64,000 nt of DNA from Amycolatopsis pretoriensis. Lineage in GTDB: Bacteria; Actinomycetota; Actinomycetes; Mycobacteriales; Pseudonocardiaceae. The translations under genes were made by a program, and so were the position numbers. Numbering within the stretch: the first letter of the stretch is position 1; the number at the start of each line of letters is the position of its first letter. The DNA lies in contig NZ_FNUJ01000001.1 of the NCBI RefSeq assembly GCF_900107925.1, positions 248,001 to 312,000 on the forward strand. The letters run 5' to 3'. Shown here piece by piece: positions 1-8,481 of this stretch. The notes beneath the pieces are model-generated. The model was given only the letters and a program-made list of their open reading frames with translations. It ran no database searches and was not told the DNA's origin.

Positions 1-2102
1 ACGGGCAGCGTCGCGGGCACCGGCGCGGGCTGCGGGCCCGAACCGCGGCGGTAGAACTCGGCCGAGCGGACCCGGTCGCCGATCTGCAGCAGCCACGCCG
101 AATGCAGCAGCGCGACGAACGGCGGGGCGTGCTCGGTGAAGATGCTCTCCATCGCCGGCGTCACCAGGCTGGTCCGCCCGGTGAGCCCGACGACGGCCGC
201 CAATACGGTGATCGGCACGCCCTGCAGTGACATGTGCGCCCGGTCGGCCACGAGGGCGAAGCTCTGCTGCAGCGCCTCGACGGCGTCGTCGAACCGGCCG
301 CGGGCGATGGCGATCGTCGCGGAGCTGCGCAGGTGGTGCCAGCGCGCGAGCGGCCGGCGGAGGCGTTCGGCCGGCAGCCGCAGCGCGCCGAGCTCGGTTT
401 CGGCCTCCCCGAACCGGCCGAGCATCAGCAGCGCGTCGAACCGCCACAGGTGGCCCCACAGCAGCACGTCGGCGTCGTCGCGGTCCTCGCCGAGGGCGAT
501 CATGCGGTCGGCGAGGGCCAGCCGTTCGTGCACGCCGTCGGGGGCGGAGCGCACCATCTGCCGGGCCCGCAGCGCCGAGCAGAGCACGTCCGGGTCGCCG
601 AGCCGGTCGGCGATCGCGAGGGCCTCGGCCGAGGCCGTTTCGGCGTGGTCGCCGCCGAGGAAGCCGGCTTCGCCCGCGTGGAGGGCGAGCAGGCGGGCAC
701 GCAGAGGGTCGTCGCCGGGAGGCAGCTCGGCGAGCGCCTCGCGGGCGATCTTGGCGCCGTTGAAGCTGCCCCACGGGTCCGACAGGCCTTCCATGGCGAG
801 CGCGATTTCGCCCAGGAGCGCGGGGTCGTTCGCTTCGCGGGCCGCGCCGGCGGCGAGCTCCAGGACCTGGGAGCCGCGTTCGATCTCGCCGCCGCGCAGG
901 TGGGCGACACCTTCATGGTGTCCCAGCCGGGCGCGGTCGGCGGCGGACGCGGGGGCCGCGTCGAGCGCGCGCCGGTAGAGCTCGGCCGCGCGTTCCCAGG
1001 CGAGCTGGGAGAGTGCCTGGTCGCCGGCGCGTTCGGCCCGGTCGGCGGCTATCGCCGCGTCACCGACGGGCAGCGACTCCAGCCAGTGGTGGGCGATCTC
1101 CGAGGTCCGGGCCGGGTCGCGGCGCTCGAGCCAGGCCGCCATCCGGGCGTGCGCGGTCAGCCGCGCCGCCGTCGGCAGGTCCGCGGCGGCGGACTCCCGG
1201 ATCAGGTCGTGCGTGAAGCTGCGCGCGGTCACGATGCCGGCTTCGGCGGCCTCGTCGAGGTCGGTCAGGACGTCGGCGGCCGGGCGGCCGGTGATCTCGG
1301 CGAGCGCGGCCGGGTCGACGTCGCGGCCGAGCACCGCGGCGGTCGCGACGAGCCGCCGGCAGGGCTCGCCCAGCCGGGCCAGCCGTGCCCGGACGGTGTC
1401 CACGACGCCGTCCGGCAGTGCGTCGCCGAACCGGGCGAGCTCGTTCACGAAGAAGGGGTTGCCGCCCGAGCGGCGGCTGACGAGCGTCGCGACCTCGGCG
1501 GGGATCCCGTCGCGGCCGAGCCGGTCGACGACCTCGGCCTCGGTCAGGCCGGCCAGCCGGATCCGGGTCAGCACCGGTTCGCGGGCGAGCGCGGCGAGGG
1601 CGGTGGTGAGGGCTTCGCGGCCGGTCGTCTCGGTGTCCCGGTAGGTCGCGACGATCAGCACGGGTGCGCGGTCGAGGTCCCGGGCGAGGTGGACGAGCAG
1701 AGCGAGCGACGCGGCATCGGCCCACTGCAGGTCGTCGAGCACGGCGAGGAGGCCGTGGGGAGCGGCGGCCTCGCGCAGGCCATCGGCGAAGGCTTCGAAG
1801 GCTTGGAAGCGCGCTTCGGCGTTCGCGTCGCCGGTCGGGAAAGGACGCTCGAGGGAGCGGGCCAGCTGCCGGAAGACCCAGTAGGGCGGGCTGCCTTCGT
1901 CATCGCTGGCGCGCCCCCAGCCGACGGGGACACCGGTGTCCGCGGCGTGCCGGGCGAGTTCTCGGGCGAGACTGGTTTTGCCGATGCCGGGTTCCCCGAC
2001 CACGAGCACCAGGCGGCCGTGCCCGGCCCGCGCATCGGCGAGGCCGGCCCGCAAGAGGTCCAGTTCGCCGGCCCGGCCGACGAAGCCCCGGCCGAGCTCC
2101 AT
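1..2102 (-). CDS. Large ATPase regulator (MalT/LuxR-type STAND), partial
   Basis: The gene reads leftwards off the window, so only about 700 N-terminal residues are present. It opens with FVGRAGELDLLRAG, then a Walker A GEPGIGKTSLAR (about residues 33-44) and a Walker B-like LLAVLDDLQWAD (about 114-125), followed by an AAA/NB-ARC-like core with SGGNPFFV and then alpha-helical repeats rich in Ala/Leu/Arg, typical of TPR-like sensor regions. In this family a C-terminal LuxR helix-turn-helix usually follows; it would lie outside the window, so the DNA-binding role is inferred. The ATG at 2102 precedes the conserved FVGR block directly. The 240 bp to the divergent amidohydrolase hold the promoters of both genes. 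The ligand is unknown. Confidence 0.8.
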   Translation of the reverse strand, partial: MELGRGFVGRAGELDLLRAGLADARAGHGRLVLVVGEPGIGKTSLARELARHAADTGVPVGWGRASDDEGSPPYWVFRQLARSLERPFPTGDANAEARFQAFEAFADGLREAAAPHGLLAVLDDLQWADAASLALLVHLARDLDRAPVLIVATYRDTETTGREALTTALAALAREPVLTRIRLAGLTEAEVVDRLGRDGIPAEVATLVSRRSGGNPFFVNELARFGDALPDGVVDTVRARLARLGEPCRRLVATAAVLGRDVDPAALAEITGRPAADVLTDLDEAAEAGIVTARSFTHDLIRESAAADLPTAARLTAHARMAAWLERRDPARTSEIAHHWLESLPVGDAAIAADRAERAGDQALSQLAWERAAELYRRALDAAPASAADRARLGHHEGVAHLRGGEIERGSQVLELAAGAAREANDPALLGEIALAMEGLSDPWGSFNGAKIAREALAELPPGDDPLRARLLALHAGEAGFLGGDHAETASAEALAIADRLGDPDVLCSALRARQMVRSAPDGVHERLALADRMIALGEDRDDADVLLWGHLWRFDALLMLGRFGEAETELGALRLPAERLRRPLARWHHLRSSATIAIARGRFDDAVEALQQSFALVADRAHMSLQGVPITVLAAVVGLTGRTSLVTPAMESIFTEHAPPFVALLHSAWLLQIGDRVRSAEFYRRGSGPQPAPVPATLP

Positions 2103-2343
2103 GCGCCAGTACGATACGGCGCTCGGGGGTTTCCGGCGGGTATCGCCAGGTCGGCAAGGGTGAGCGGCCGGTGGATCCGGACCGGCTCCCGGAGCGGCGA
2201 TCATCCGCGAGCCGAGCGGTGCCCTTTCGGCACTTCCCAGCCAGCCGATCTCGGCGACGCCGGTGGGCCCGCCGGGAACCTCCGTACCGCGGCTCCGTAG
2301 TTGCCCCGACGTGCGTACCGCGGATCCGGGTGATCGTGGCCGC

Positions 2344-3540
2344 ATGACGAAACAGCTTGTGGTGACCGAGCGGCGGCGGCTCACGGCCGTGCGCGCGGCT
2401 CGGTTGTTCGATGGCGTCGGGTCCGCCCTCGTGGCGAACCCGCTGGTGGTGCTCGACGGCACCACGATCCTGGGCGTCGAGTCCGGCGGGACCGCGCCCG
2501 ACGGGGCCGACGTCGTGGACCTGGGCGGGGCGACGCTGCTGCCCGGGCTGATCGACACCCACGTCCACCTCGCGTTCGACGCCAGCACCGAGCCGGTCGC
2601 GCGGCTCGCCGCCCGTAACGACGAGCAGGCGCTCGCCGCGATGGCCGAAGCGGGGCGGGCGACGCTGCGGGCCGGCGTGACCACGGTGCGGGACCTCGGC
2701 GACCGCGGCTACCTGTCCCTGGCCTTGCGGGACCGTCCGGACCAGCCGGCGCTCGTCGCCGCCGGGCCGCCGATCACCAGTCCCGGCGGGCACTGCCACT
2801 TCCTCGGCGGCGTCGCGGAGGCGAGCGAGGCGGGCGTGCGGGCGGCGGTGCGCGAGCACGTCGACCGCGGCACCGACGTCATCAAGATCATGGCCAGCGG
2901 CGGGACGATGACACCGGGCACGCGCCAGGAGGAGGCGCAATTCGACCGGAACGTCCTGCGCGCGGCCGTCGACGAGGCCCACCGCCACGGGCTGCCGGTG
3001 ACGGCGCACGCGCACGGCACGTCGGCGATCGCCGACGCCCTGGCGGCCGGTGTCGACGGCATGGAGCACGTGACGTTCTGGACCGCGACGGGGGTCGAGC
3101 ACTCCGAGGACCTGCTGCGCGCCGTCGTCGACCTGGGGGTCGCGGTGGGTGCGACGGTCGGCATGGTGCCGGTCGAGGGACTGGTCCCGCCCGAGGAGAT
3201 CGCGAGCCGGATGCCGGGCGTGATCGGCAACTACCGGCGCCTGCACGAACTGGGCGCGCGGGTGGTCGCGGGCACGGACGCGGGGATCGCACCGGTGAAG
3301 CCGCACGGCGTCCTGCCGTGGGCGCCGTTGATGCTGCGCCAGATCGGGCTGTCCCCGGCCGACGCGCTGCGGGCGATCACGTCGGTCGCGGCGGGGGTGT
3401 GCGGGCTGGCCCACCGCAAGGGCCGGGTGGCGCCCGGGTTCGACGCGGACCTGCTGGCCGTCGACGGCGACCCGCTGGCCGACCCGCGGGCGTTGCTGCG
3501 GGTCCAGGCGGTGTGTGCGCGGGGGAGGTGGGTGGAGTGA
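2344..3540 (+). CDS. Metal-dependent amidohydrolase (imidazolonepropionase/prolidase-like)
   Basis: A 398-residue cytoplasmic hydrolase of the amidohydrolase superfamily. The metal site is visible: DTHVHL (H73, H75), DVIKIM with K181 at the position of the carboxylated lysine of related enzymes, TAHAHG (H222, H224), GMEH (H242) and AGTDAG (D312). The N- and C-terminal beta-sandwich halves (about 8-65 and 350-398) carry the usual PGFDADLLAVDGDPL ending. Such proteins hydrolyse cyclic amides or Xaa-Pro/Xaa-Arg dipeptides; the substrate cannot be read from sequence. The ATG at 2344 is chosen over an in-frame start at 2263 because similarity begins there and a TGATCGT element lies six bases upstream, which may make the mRNA leaderless. 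Its stop overlaps the next small ORF. Confidence 0.85.
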   Translation: MTKQLVVTERRRLTAVRAARLFDGVGSALVANPLVVLDGTTILGVESGGTAPDGADVVDLGGATLLPGLIDTHVHLAFDASTEPVARLAARNDEQALAAMAEAGRATLRAGVTTVRDLGDRGYLSLALRDRPDQPALVAAGPPITSPGGHCHFLGGVAEASEAGVRAAVREHVDRGTDVIKIMASGGTMTPGTRQEEAQFDRNVLRAAVDEAHRHGLPVTAHAHGTSAIADALAAGVDGMEHVTFWTATGVEHSEDLLRAVVDLGVAVGATVGMVPVEGLVPPEEIASRMPGVIGNYRRLHELGARVVAGTDAGIAPVKPHGVLPWAPLMLRQIGLSPADALRAITSVAAGVCGLAHRKGRVAPGFDADLLAVDGDPLADPRALLRVQAVCARGRWVE

Positions 3541-3647
3541 AGGCGTTTTGGCGGGCTTTGGTGAAGGGATTGGCGCGGGCGTCGTGGTTCCCGGCGCCGG
3601 TCTGGCCGGCGGGGCCGAAGTTCCGGTGGCCGGGCGAGCCCCGCTGA
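3537..3647 (+). CDS. Possible translationally coupled Trp-rich microprotein
   Basis: A 36-codon ORF whose GTG start overlaps the amidohydrolase stop (GTGA), the classic arrangement for coupled translation. Codons use mostly G/C in third position. The peptide has a basic N-terminal half (VKAFWRALVKGLARAS) and a Trp/Pro-rich tail with WFPAPVWP and FRWPGEPR. It has no signal peptide, no Cys and no domain I recognise. It ends 40 bp before a strong terminator, so it lies inside the transcript. It could be real or a chance extension; function unknown. Confidence 0.35.
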   Translation: MKAFWRALVKGLARASWFPAPVWPAGPKFRWPGEPR

Positions 3648-3687
3648 CGGATCGGACGCGGGTGAGGGGTCGCCTGCGGCGCGCTCA

Positions 3688-3727
3688 CCCCACGGCGGCA
3701 CTTTCACGTGAAAGTGCCGCCGTGGGG
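3688..3727. terminator. 40-bp perfect palindrome, bidirectional terminator
   Basis: Two perfectly complementary 20-base arms meet at the central TTTCACGTGAAA with no unpaired loop bases, and the outer arms are CCCCACGGCGGCA and its complement. It sits exactly between the convergent amidohydrolase/microprotein unit and the minus-strand secreted hydrolase, so it most likely terminates both. There is no U-tract, as is common for high-GC actinomycete terminators. Confidence 0.85.
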
Positions 3728-3793
3728 CCGCCCGGCCGTGCCGGCGAGGTTAGCCGGCCGGGCCTGGTGATCCGGGTCCCGGCGGCCGGTTCG

Positions 3794-5458
3794 TCAGCGG
3801 TTCACCGCGCTGACTTCGTCCTGGACCCGCGTCCGCACCGCGTTCGCGGCCGACAGTCGCGTTTGGACGGACGCCGGGCTCCGCACCGGTCCGGCGACCG
3901 GGTACACCTGGTCCTCGCCCAGCAGCGGGACGCCCGGGCACGTCGTGCTGCCCGGCCGGGAGTTCTTCGTGAGGAACACGTTCACCAGCCCGTCGACGCA
4001 CGGGTTGCCCGCCAGCGCGTACTGCCCGTGGAACGGCGAGTCGTCGACCGACACCAGCGGTACCCGCGCCGAACGCGCCGCCGCCGAAGCCTGCTCGTAA
4101 CCGGTCTGCGGGTCGAATTCCCCTTGCACCACAAGGATGTTCGCCGCCACCGAAGCGGGCACGTCCGGGAGTTCGTGCTGCGGTGCGTCCGACCAGAAGC
4201 CGCACGTTTCGCCCAACCCGTAGGCCCAGCCGAACAGCGGGTAGCGCGGACCCTGCTGGTCGCTGAGCCGCTTGTACCAGGCCGCCGACCGGGTGGGCTG
4301 GTCACCGCACGCGACGGCGTAGCGGGTGCCGGGTGCCTGCGTGTAGTCCGGGGCCGCCGCGGCCACGACGGCCGGGGTCACCGCCGCGGCCGGGACCCCG
4401 AACGCCTTGCGGGACGTGGCATCCATCGCGTCGGCCAGCGCCGGCGGGGGAGTGGCCGGGGTGCCGTCGAGCGCGGCCGCGCCCTGGAGGAAGACCAGCG
4501 CGCCCAGCAGCCACTGGATTTCGCTGCCGTTGCCGACGAAGATGCCGTCGAAACCGTCGGGGGCGACCCCGTGGCTGCCGTAGTAGGCGCGGACGCGTTC
4601 CCACTTCGCCTTCACCTCGGCGGGAGTCGCGCCCAGCTGCGCGGCGAAGTTCCGCGCGAGCCACGGCACGTAGACGTCGTCGAACTGCCGCTGGTCGATC
4701 ACCGGGAACGCCTCGAAGTCCGCTTGCAGCCGGCCTTCGAAGTTCACGCTGGAGTCGAGCACGGTCTTGCCGGTGTGCTCCGGGAACAGCGACGCGTACT
4801 TCGCGCCGAGCCAGGTGCCGTAGGAGTAACCGAGGTAGTTCAGCTTCTCGTCACCGAGCAGCGTGCGGATCAGGTCCATGTCGTGCGCGGTCTGCCACGT
4901 CGTGACGTAGGGCGCGAGCGCGTCACTCTGACAAGCTTCGGCGATGGCACGCGGACGCTTCTGGTGCTCGGCGATGCTTGCGGCCGACCGGTCACGGGCG
5001 TCCAGCAGGCCCTGCGGCAGCCGGCCGACCGGGACCTGGCACTGGAAACCCTGGTCGTCGGTGCCCGCGTGGCCGGTGCCGCGCGGGTCCATGCCGACGA
5101 AGTCGTAGAGCTGGTGCACCGACGGCTCCAGTGTGGCGAGCGGGCCGGCCAGCGTGCTGCCCTGGCCGCCCGGTCCGCCGGGGTTGAGCAGGAGCGCGCC
5201 CTGCCGCTCGCCGGTGGCCGCGGCGCGGCTGATCTGCACGGTCAGGTCGGTGCCCGCGGCCGGGTTCGCCCAGTCGCGCGGTACGGTGACCAGCGCGCAC
5301 TGCGTCGGCGCGTCGTCCGCGCCCGGCTTGAACGGGCAGGCGCCCCACTGGAGCTGCTGGCTTGTGTACGGCGTGAGCGGGTCCGCGGCCGCGGCGGGCA
5401 CGGCCGCCGCGAAGAGGACGGCCGTCGCGGCCGCCAATCCAGTCCGGGAGATGCGCAC
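3794..5458 (-). CDS. Secreted alpha/beta hydrolase, tripeptidyl-aminopeptidase-like (S33 with TAP-like C-terminus)
   Basis: A 554-residue exported hydrolase. The GTG at 5458 is preceded by GGAAGGA and starts a signal peptide (RISRTGLAAATAVLFAAA then AAAADPL). The mature part has an oxyanion/substrate loop NPGGPGGQG, the nucleophile elbow GYSYG with S212, an acid in QGEFDPQTGYE and a histidine in DSPFHGQYAL near the C-terminus, as in Streptomyces SlpD/SlpE and tripeptidyl aminopeptidases. Cysteine pairs (CPFKP/CALV, CGDQP/CGFW) fit an extracellular fold. It would trim N-terminal peptides from extracellular protein. It is monocistronic, divergent from the RDD gene, and ends at the 3688-3727 terminator. 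Confidence 0.85.
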   Translation of the reverse strand: MRISRTGLAAATAVLFAAAVPAAAADPLTPYTSQQLQWGACPFKPGADDAPTQCALVTVPRDWANPAAGTDLTVQISRAAATGERQGALLLNPGGPGGQGSTLAGPLATLEPSVHQLYDFVGMDPRGTGHAGTDDQGFQCQVPVGRLPQGLLDARDRSAASIAEHQKRPRAIAEACQSDALAPYVTTWQTAHDMDLIRTLLGDEKLNYLGYSYGTWLGAKYASLFPEHTGKTVLDSSVNFEGRLQADFEAFPVIDQRQFDDVYVPWLARNFAAQLGATPAEVKAKWERVRAYYGSHGVAPDGFDGIFVGNGSEIQWLLGALVFLQGAAALDGTPATPPPALADAMDATSRKAFGVPAAAVTPAVVAAAAPDYTQAPGTRYAVACGDQPTRSAAWYKRLSDQQGPRYPLFGWAYGLGETCGFWSDAPQHELPDVPASVAANILVVQGEFDPQTGYEQASAAARSARVPLVSVDDSPFHGQYALAGNPCVDGLVNVFLTKNSRPGSTTCPGVPLLGEDQVYPVAGPVRSPASVQTRLSAANAVRTRVQDEVSAVNR

Positions 5459-5609
5459 CGGGTGTCCTTCCGTCGCCGGGTGGGGGTGCGCCCGAGCCTG
5501 GCCCGGCGCCGGGCGCCGGTGATCAGCCCGGAGGACGAACTCGCCGCCGGAGCCTCGGCCTTGGGTATGAGGGCGACTCAGCGCGCGCCCGACCGCGAGG
5601 ATCGGGATC

Positions 5610-6179
5610 ATGGTTCGCATGACCCGTCCGGGAATCGGTGTCGTCGGCCGCCGCCTGGTGCAGTTCCTGCTCGACGAGCTGCTCGTCTTCCTGCCGATGC
5701 TGCTGCTCGCGATCGCCGTGGTCTGGCTGTTCCACCCGAACGGCCCGGGCCTGCTCACGTTCCTCAAGGTCGTCCTCTACACCATGCTGGCGCTGGACTT
5801 CCTCGGTCTCGTGTTCGTCAACGTGTGGTGGCCCTACCGGCACGGCGGGCAGACGCCGGCCATGCGCTGGCTGCGCCTGCGGATCCGGACCCTCGACGGC
5901 GGTCACCCGACGTTGGGCGCGTTCTTCGTCCGCGACCTGCTGATGGTCGTCGACGGGTTCGCGTGGGGCCTCGCGGGCATCGTGGTGATGCTGGTGACGC
6001 GGCGCCGGCAGCGGTTCGGCGACGTCGTGGCGCGCACGGTCGTCGAACACGTACCGAAACTACCGAACCAGGCCGCTTTCCCACGCCCAGATGGCGATTT
6101 CGGTGCGGTTCCGCGCGCCGAGCTTGCGTTTGACGGCGCCGATGTGGGTTTTGACCGTGGGCAGCGAAACCACGAGTGA
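5610..6179 (+). CDS. RDD-like membrane protein with C-terminus antisense to the response regulator
   Basis: A 189-residue protein with two long hydrophobic segments near the N-terminus (about 24-45 and 54-72), a third weaker one around 117-135, and an RRLVQFLLDELL opening that fits small RDD-domain membrane proteins. TPAMRWLRLRI matches the conserved Thr-Pro-Gly/Ala-K/R region. The ATG at 5610 has AGGA at about nine bases. Its last 40 residues (from about VPKLPNQ) are encoded antisense to the helix-turn-helix end of the response regulator and look non-family, so the original stop was probably lost. Function is uncertain; RDD proteins are sometimes Na+/H+ antiporters or accessory subunits. Confidence 0.65.
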   Translation: MVRMTRPGIGVVGRRLVQFLLDELLVFLPMLLLAIAVVWLFHPNGPGLLTFLKVVLYTMLALDFLGLVFVNVWWPYRHGGQTPAMRWLRLRIRTLDGGHPTLGAFFVRDLLMVVDGFAWGLAGIVVMLVTRRRQRFGDVVARTVVEHVPKLPNQAAFPRPDGDFGAVPRAELAFDGADVGFDRGQRNHE

Positions 6180-6704
6180 GCGGCAGATCTCGTCGTTCGT
6201 CGCGCCGCGCGCCACGGCTTGCACGACGTCCAGTTCCCGGGGCGTCAGCGGGGTTTCCGGCGCGGGCCGGGACGTGCCGCGCGTGAAGTGCTCGAGCAGC
6301 CGGGTCGTGATCGCGGGGGAGACGAGCGCCTCGCCGTGGGCCGCCGCGTGCACGGCCTCGATCAGCAGGTTCGGCCCGGCGTCCTTGAGCAGGAACCCGC
6401 ACGCGCCGGCACGCAGGGCCGCGTGCACGTTCTCGTCGAGCCCGAACGTCGTCACCATCACCACGTGCAACGGGTCCGGGACGTCCGGGCCGGCCAGCAG
6501 TTCGGTCGCGCGCAGCCCATCCACGCCGGGCATCCGGATGTCCATCAGCGTGACGTCGGGGCGCAGCTCACGGGCCAGCCGCACCGCCTGGTCGCCGTCG
6601 GCGGCCTCGCCGACGACCTCGATGTCCGGTTCGCCTTCGAGGATCAGCCGGAACCCCGCGCGGACCATCGCCTGGTCGTCGGCGATCAGCACTCGCGTCG
6701 GCAA
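6060..6704 (-). CDS. NarL/FixJ-type response regulator
   Basis: A 214-residue two-component regulator. The receiver domain (about 4-120) has the acidic pair D9-D10, phospho-acceptor D55 in LMDIRMPG, a Thr in MVTTFG and the conserved lysine in FLLKDAG. The LuxR/GerE helix-turn-helix follows (about 148-205: PLTPRELDVVQAVARG, VSLPTVKTHIG). The start is a TTG at 6704 behind a strong GGGAGGGGAG; the next GTG would leave an overlong spacer. It lies 23 bp after the histidine kinase gene, so the pair is an operon. Its 3' end overlaps the convergent RDD gene by 120 bp. Targets unknown. Confidence 0.9.
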   Translation of the reverse strand: MPTRVLIADDQAMVRAGFRLILEGEPDIEVVGEAADGDQAVRLARELRPDVTLMDIRMPGVDGLRATELLAGPDVPDPLHVVMVTTFGLDENVHAALRAGACGFLLKDAGPNLLIEAVHAAAHGEALVSPAITTRLLEHFTRGTSRPAPETPLTPRELDVVQAVARGATNDEICRSLVVSLPTVKTHIGAVKRKLGARNRTEIAIWAWESGLVR

Positions 6705-6727
6705 CCCGCTCTCCCCTCCCGCGGCGG

Positions 6728-7897
6728 TCAGCCCGGCCGCAGCGGCAGCCGCGCGACCACGCGCCAGCGCCGGCCGTCCGCCGGGCCCGCGTGCACCGTA
6801 CCGCCCACCGCCGCGACCCGTTCGGCCATCCCGAGCAGTCCGTAGCCGCCGCGGCGCGCGGGCCGCGCGGCGCCGTCGTTGACCACCTCGACGCGCAGTT
6901 CGCCGGGCGGCTCGTGGTGGACGAGCACCCGGACCTCGGCGGCGTCGGGCGCGTGCCGCCGGACGTTGGTGAGTGACTCGGTGAGCAGCCGGTGCGCGGT
7001 GGTCACGACCTCCGGCGCGACGGCGAGCTCGCCGAGGCCGGGGCTGACGTCGAGGTGGATGCGGTCGTCGTCGGGCACCGCGCGGTCCACGGCGGTGGCG
7101 AGGTCGGCGGGCGGCACGAAGAGGTCTTCGTCGCCCGTGCGCAGCGCGCCGACGAGCCGGCGCATCGCGGAAAGCGCCGTGGCGCCCGCGGTTTCGAGCT
7201 CGGCGAACGTCGCGGTGTCGCCGCCGGTGCGTTCGGCGACCCGGTGCGCGGCCTGGACGCGCACGACGATCCCGGTGATCTGGTGCGCCACGAGGTCGTG
7301 CAGCTCGCGGGCCAGCCGGAGCCGTTCGGCCGAGCGGAGTTCGAGGACGTCGACGCGGTGGCGGACGTCGGCGTCGCGCAGCACCAGACCGCCGGCCAGC
7401 GCGCCGCCCCAGACCACGGCGGCCCCGGCGGCGTAGAGCGCGGCGGGGGAGCCGGTGCCGTAGCGCAGGATCGGGGCGAGCGTCGCCGCGCAGCCGCCGA
7501 GCACGGCCTGGAGGGCGGCCGCCCGCGGCGAGAGCCGGTGACAGGAAGCGCCGACCACCAGCGCGATCGCGAGGGTTTCGGCCGCGCCGGGCTGCGGCGG
7601 GAGGCGCGTGCCCGCGACGGCCAGCGCCGCCGCGATCCCCGAACCCAGCAGCGAAAGCCCGGAAACGGCCGTGGCCAGCCCGGCGATGTGGCCGGGGAAC
7701 CGGCGGCGCAGCACGGCCAGCACCGCGACGACCGGGCCGGCGCCGGGCGCGAACTCGATCGCGATGGTCGTCCACTGGCCCTGCCCCGGCACGGCTCGGG
7801 CCGCGAACACCATGTCGAGCACCACCAGCACGCCGAGCACGGCCGCCTCGGCCACCAGCGGGCCGCGGCGGCCGGTCCACGGGATCCGGTCGGTCAC
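6728..7897 (-). CDS. Sensor histidine kinase, NarL-partner type
   Basis: A 389-residue membrane kinase. The N-terminal half holds about six hydrophobic segments with almost no extracellular loop. A HisKA_3 dimerisation domain follows, with RLARELHDLVAH (phospho-acceptor H200), and a C-terminal HATPase (ESLTNVRRHAP N-box, VVNDGAARP G1, GGYGLLGMAER G2). It should autophosphorylate and pass phosphate to the downstream regulator. The absence of a large sensor loop suggests a membrane-envelope signal, the usual case for such six-segment kinases. The GTG start at 7897 has only a weak ribosome site. Confidence 0.9.
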   Translation of the reverse strand: MTDRIPWTGRRGPLVAEAAVLGVLVVLDMVFAARAVPGQGQWTTIAIEFAPGAGPVVAVLAVLRRRFPGHIAGLATAVSGLSLLGSGIAAALAVAGTRLPPQPGAAETLAIALVVGASCHRLSPRAAALQAVLGGCAATLAPILRYGTGSPAALYAAGAAVVWGGALAGGLVLRDADVRHRVDVLELRSAERLRLARELHDLVAHQITGIVVRVQAAHRVAERTGGDTATFAELETAGATALSAMRRLVGALRTGDEDLFVPPADLATAVDRAVPDDDRIHLDVSPGLGELAVAPEVVTTAHRLLTESLTNVRRHAPDAAEVRVLVHHEPPGELRVEVVNDGAARPARRGGYGLLGMAERVAAVGGTVHAGPADGRRWRVVARLPLRPG

Positions 7898-8031
7898 CTG
7901 CCCGATGGTGCCTGACCCGGCGGCCCGGCGCCGCGTTCGCGCCCGGAGTTCGTACCTGGGTAGGAGACGGCGGCGGAATCTCGTACCGCCGGTTGATCGA
8001 TCGCGACGCCGTTCCCGCGAGGCTGGGGAGC

Positions 8032-8481
8032 ATGAACCGATTTCTCATGCGAGAGGACGACGCCGTGGCCGACAGCCGGCCGGGGAAGATCGAGGGGCTG
8101 CCGGGCTGGTACTTCGTGCTCGTCGGGCTCCTGGTGGCGTCCAACGACCTGAGCCTGCAGTTCAGCGACCGGTACCACTGGGTCGTGTTCCTGCCGCTCG
8201 TGCTCGTCGCGGTGCACCTGACGCTGTGGTTCACGCTGCTGTCCCGGCGCCGCAAGTACCTGCGCGCGATCTGGCGCAGCAAGCAGGCCCTCGCGCTCGT
8301 CGCCGTGCTGTTCGCCTTGCGCCTGGGACTCCAGTTCGGACTGTCGAAGCTGACCGACAGCGCTGCGCCGCTGCACAGCTACACGCACCTGATCCTCGGC
8401 CTCGTGATGCTCGTCGTGACCACGGCCGGGGCCTGGTTCGACCAGTGGCTCATCCTGCGGGTGGTCAACCGGCGGGCGTGA
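8032..8481 (+). CDS. Four-segment membrane protein, unknown function
   Basis: A 149-residue protein with four predicted hydrophobic helices (about 22-38, 47-70, 88-106, 122-142) and charged cytoplasmic loops (LLSRRRKYLRAIWRSKQ). The ATG at 8032 has GGGGAG five bases upstream and is preferred over an in-frame start at 7993. It is divergent from the histidine kinase gene and overlaps the convergent LacI gene by 17 bp. I do not recognise a family. Confidence 0.7.
   Translation: MNRFLMREDDAVADSRPGKIEGLPGWYFVLVGLLVASNDLSLQFSDRYHWVVFLPLVLVAVHLTLWFTLLSRRRKYLRAIWRSKQALALVAVLFALRLGLQFGLSKLTDSAAPLHSYTHLILGLVMLVVTTAGAWFDQWLILRVVNRRA

Noticed and set aside
234..2300. 688-codon plus-strand ORF at the left edge
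   Set aside because: It is antisense to the Walker A/B-containing regulator, which explains the region fully.
3515..6133. 872-codon plus-strand ORF across the secreted hydrolase and RDD genes
   Set aside because: Low-complexity Arg/Gly/Val translation with no motif, while the opposite strand encodes a clear signal peptide and Ser hydrolase.
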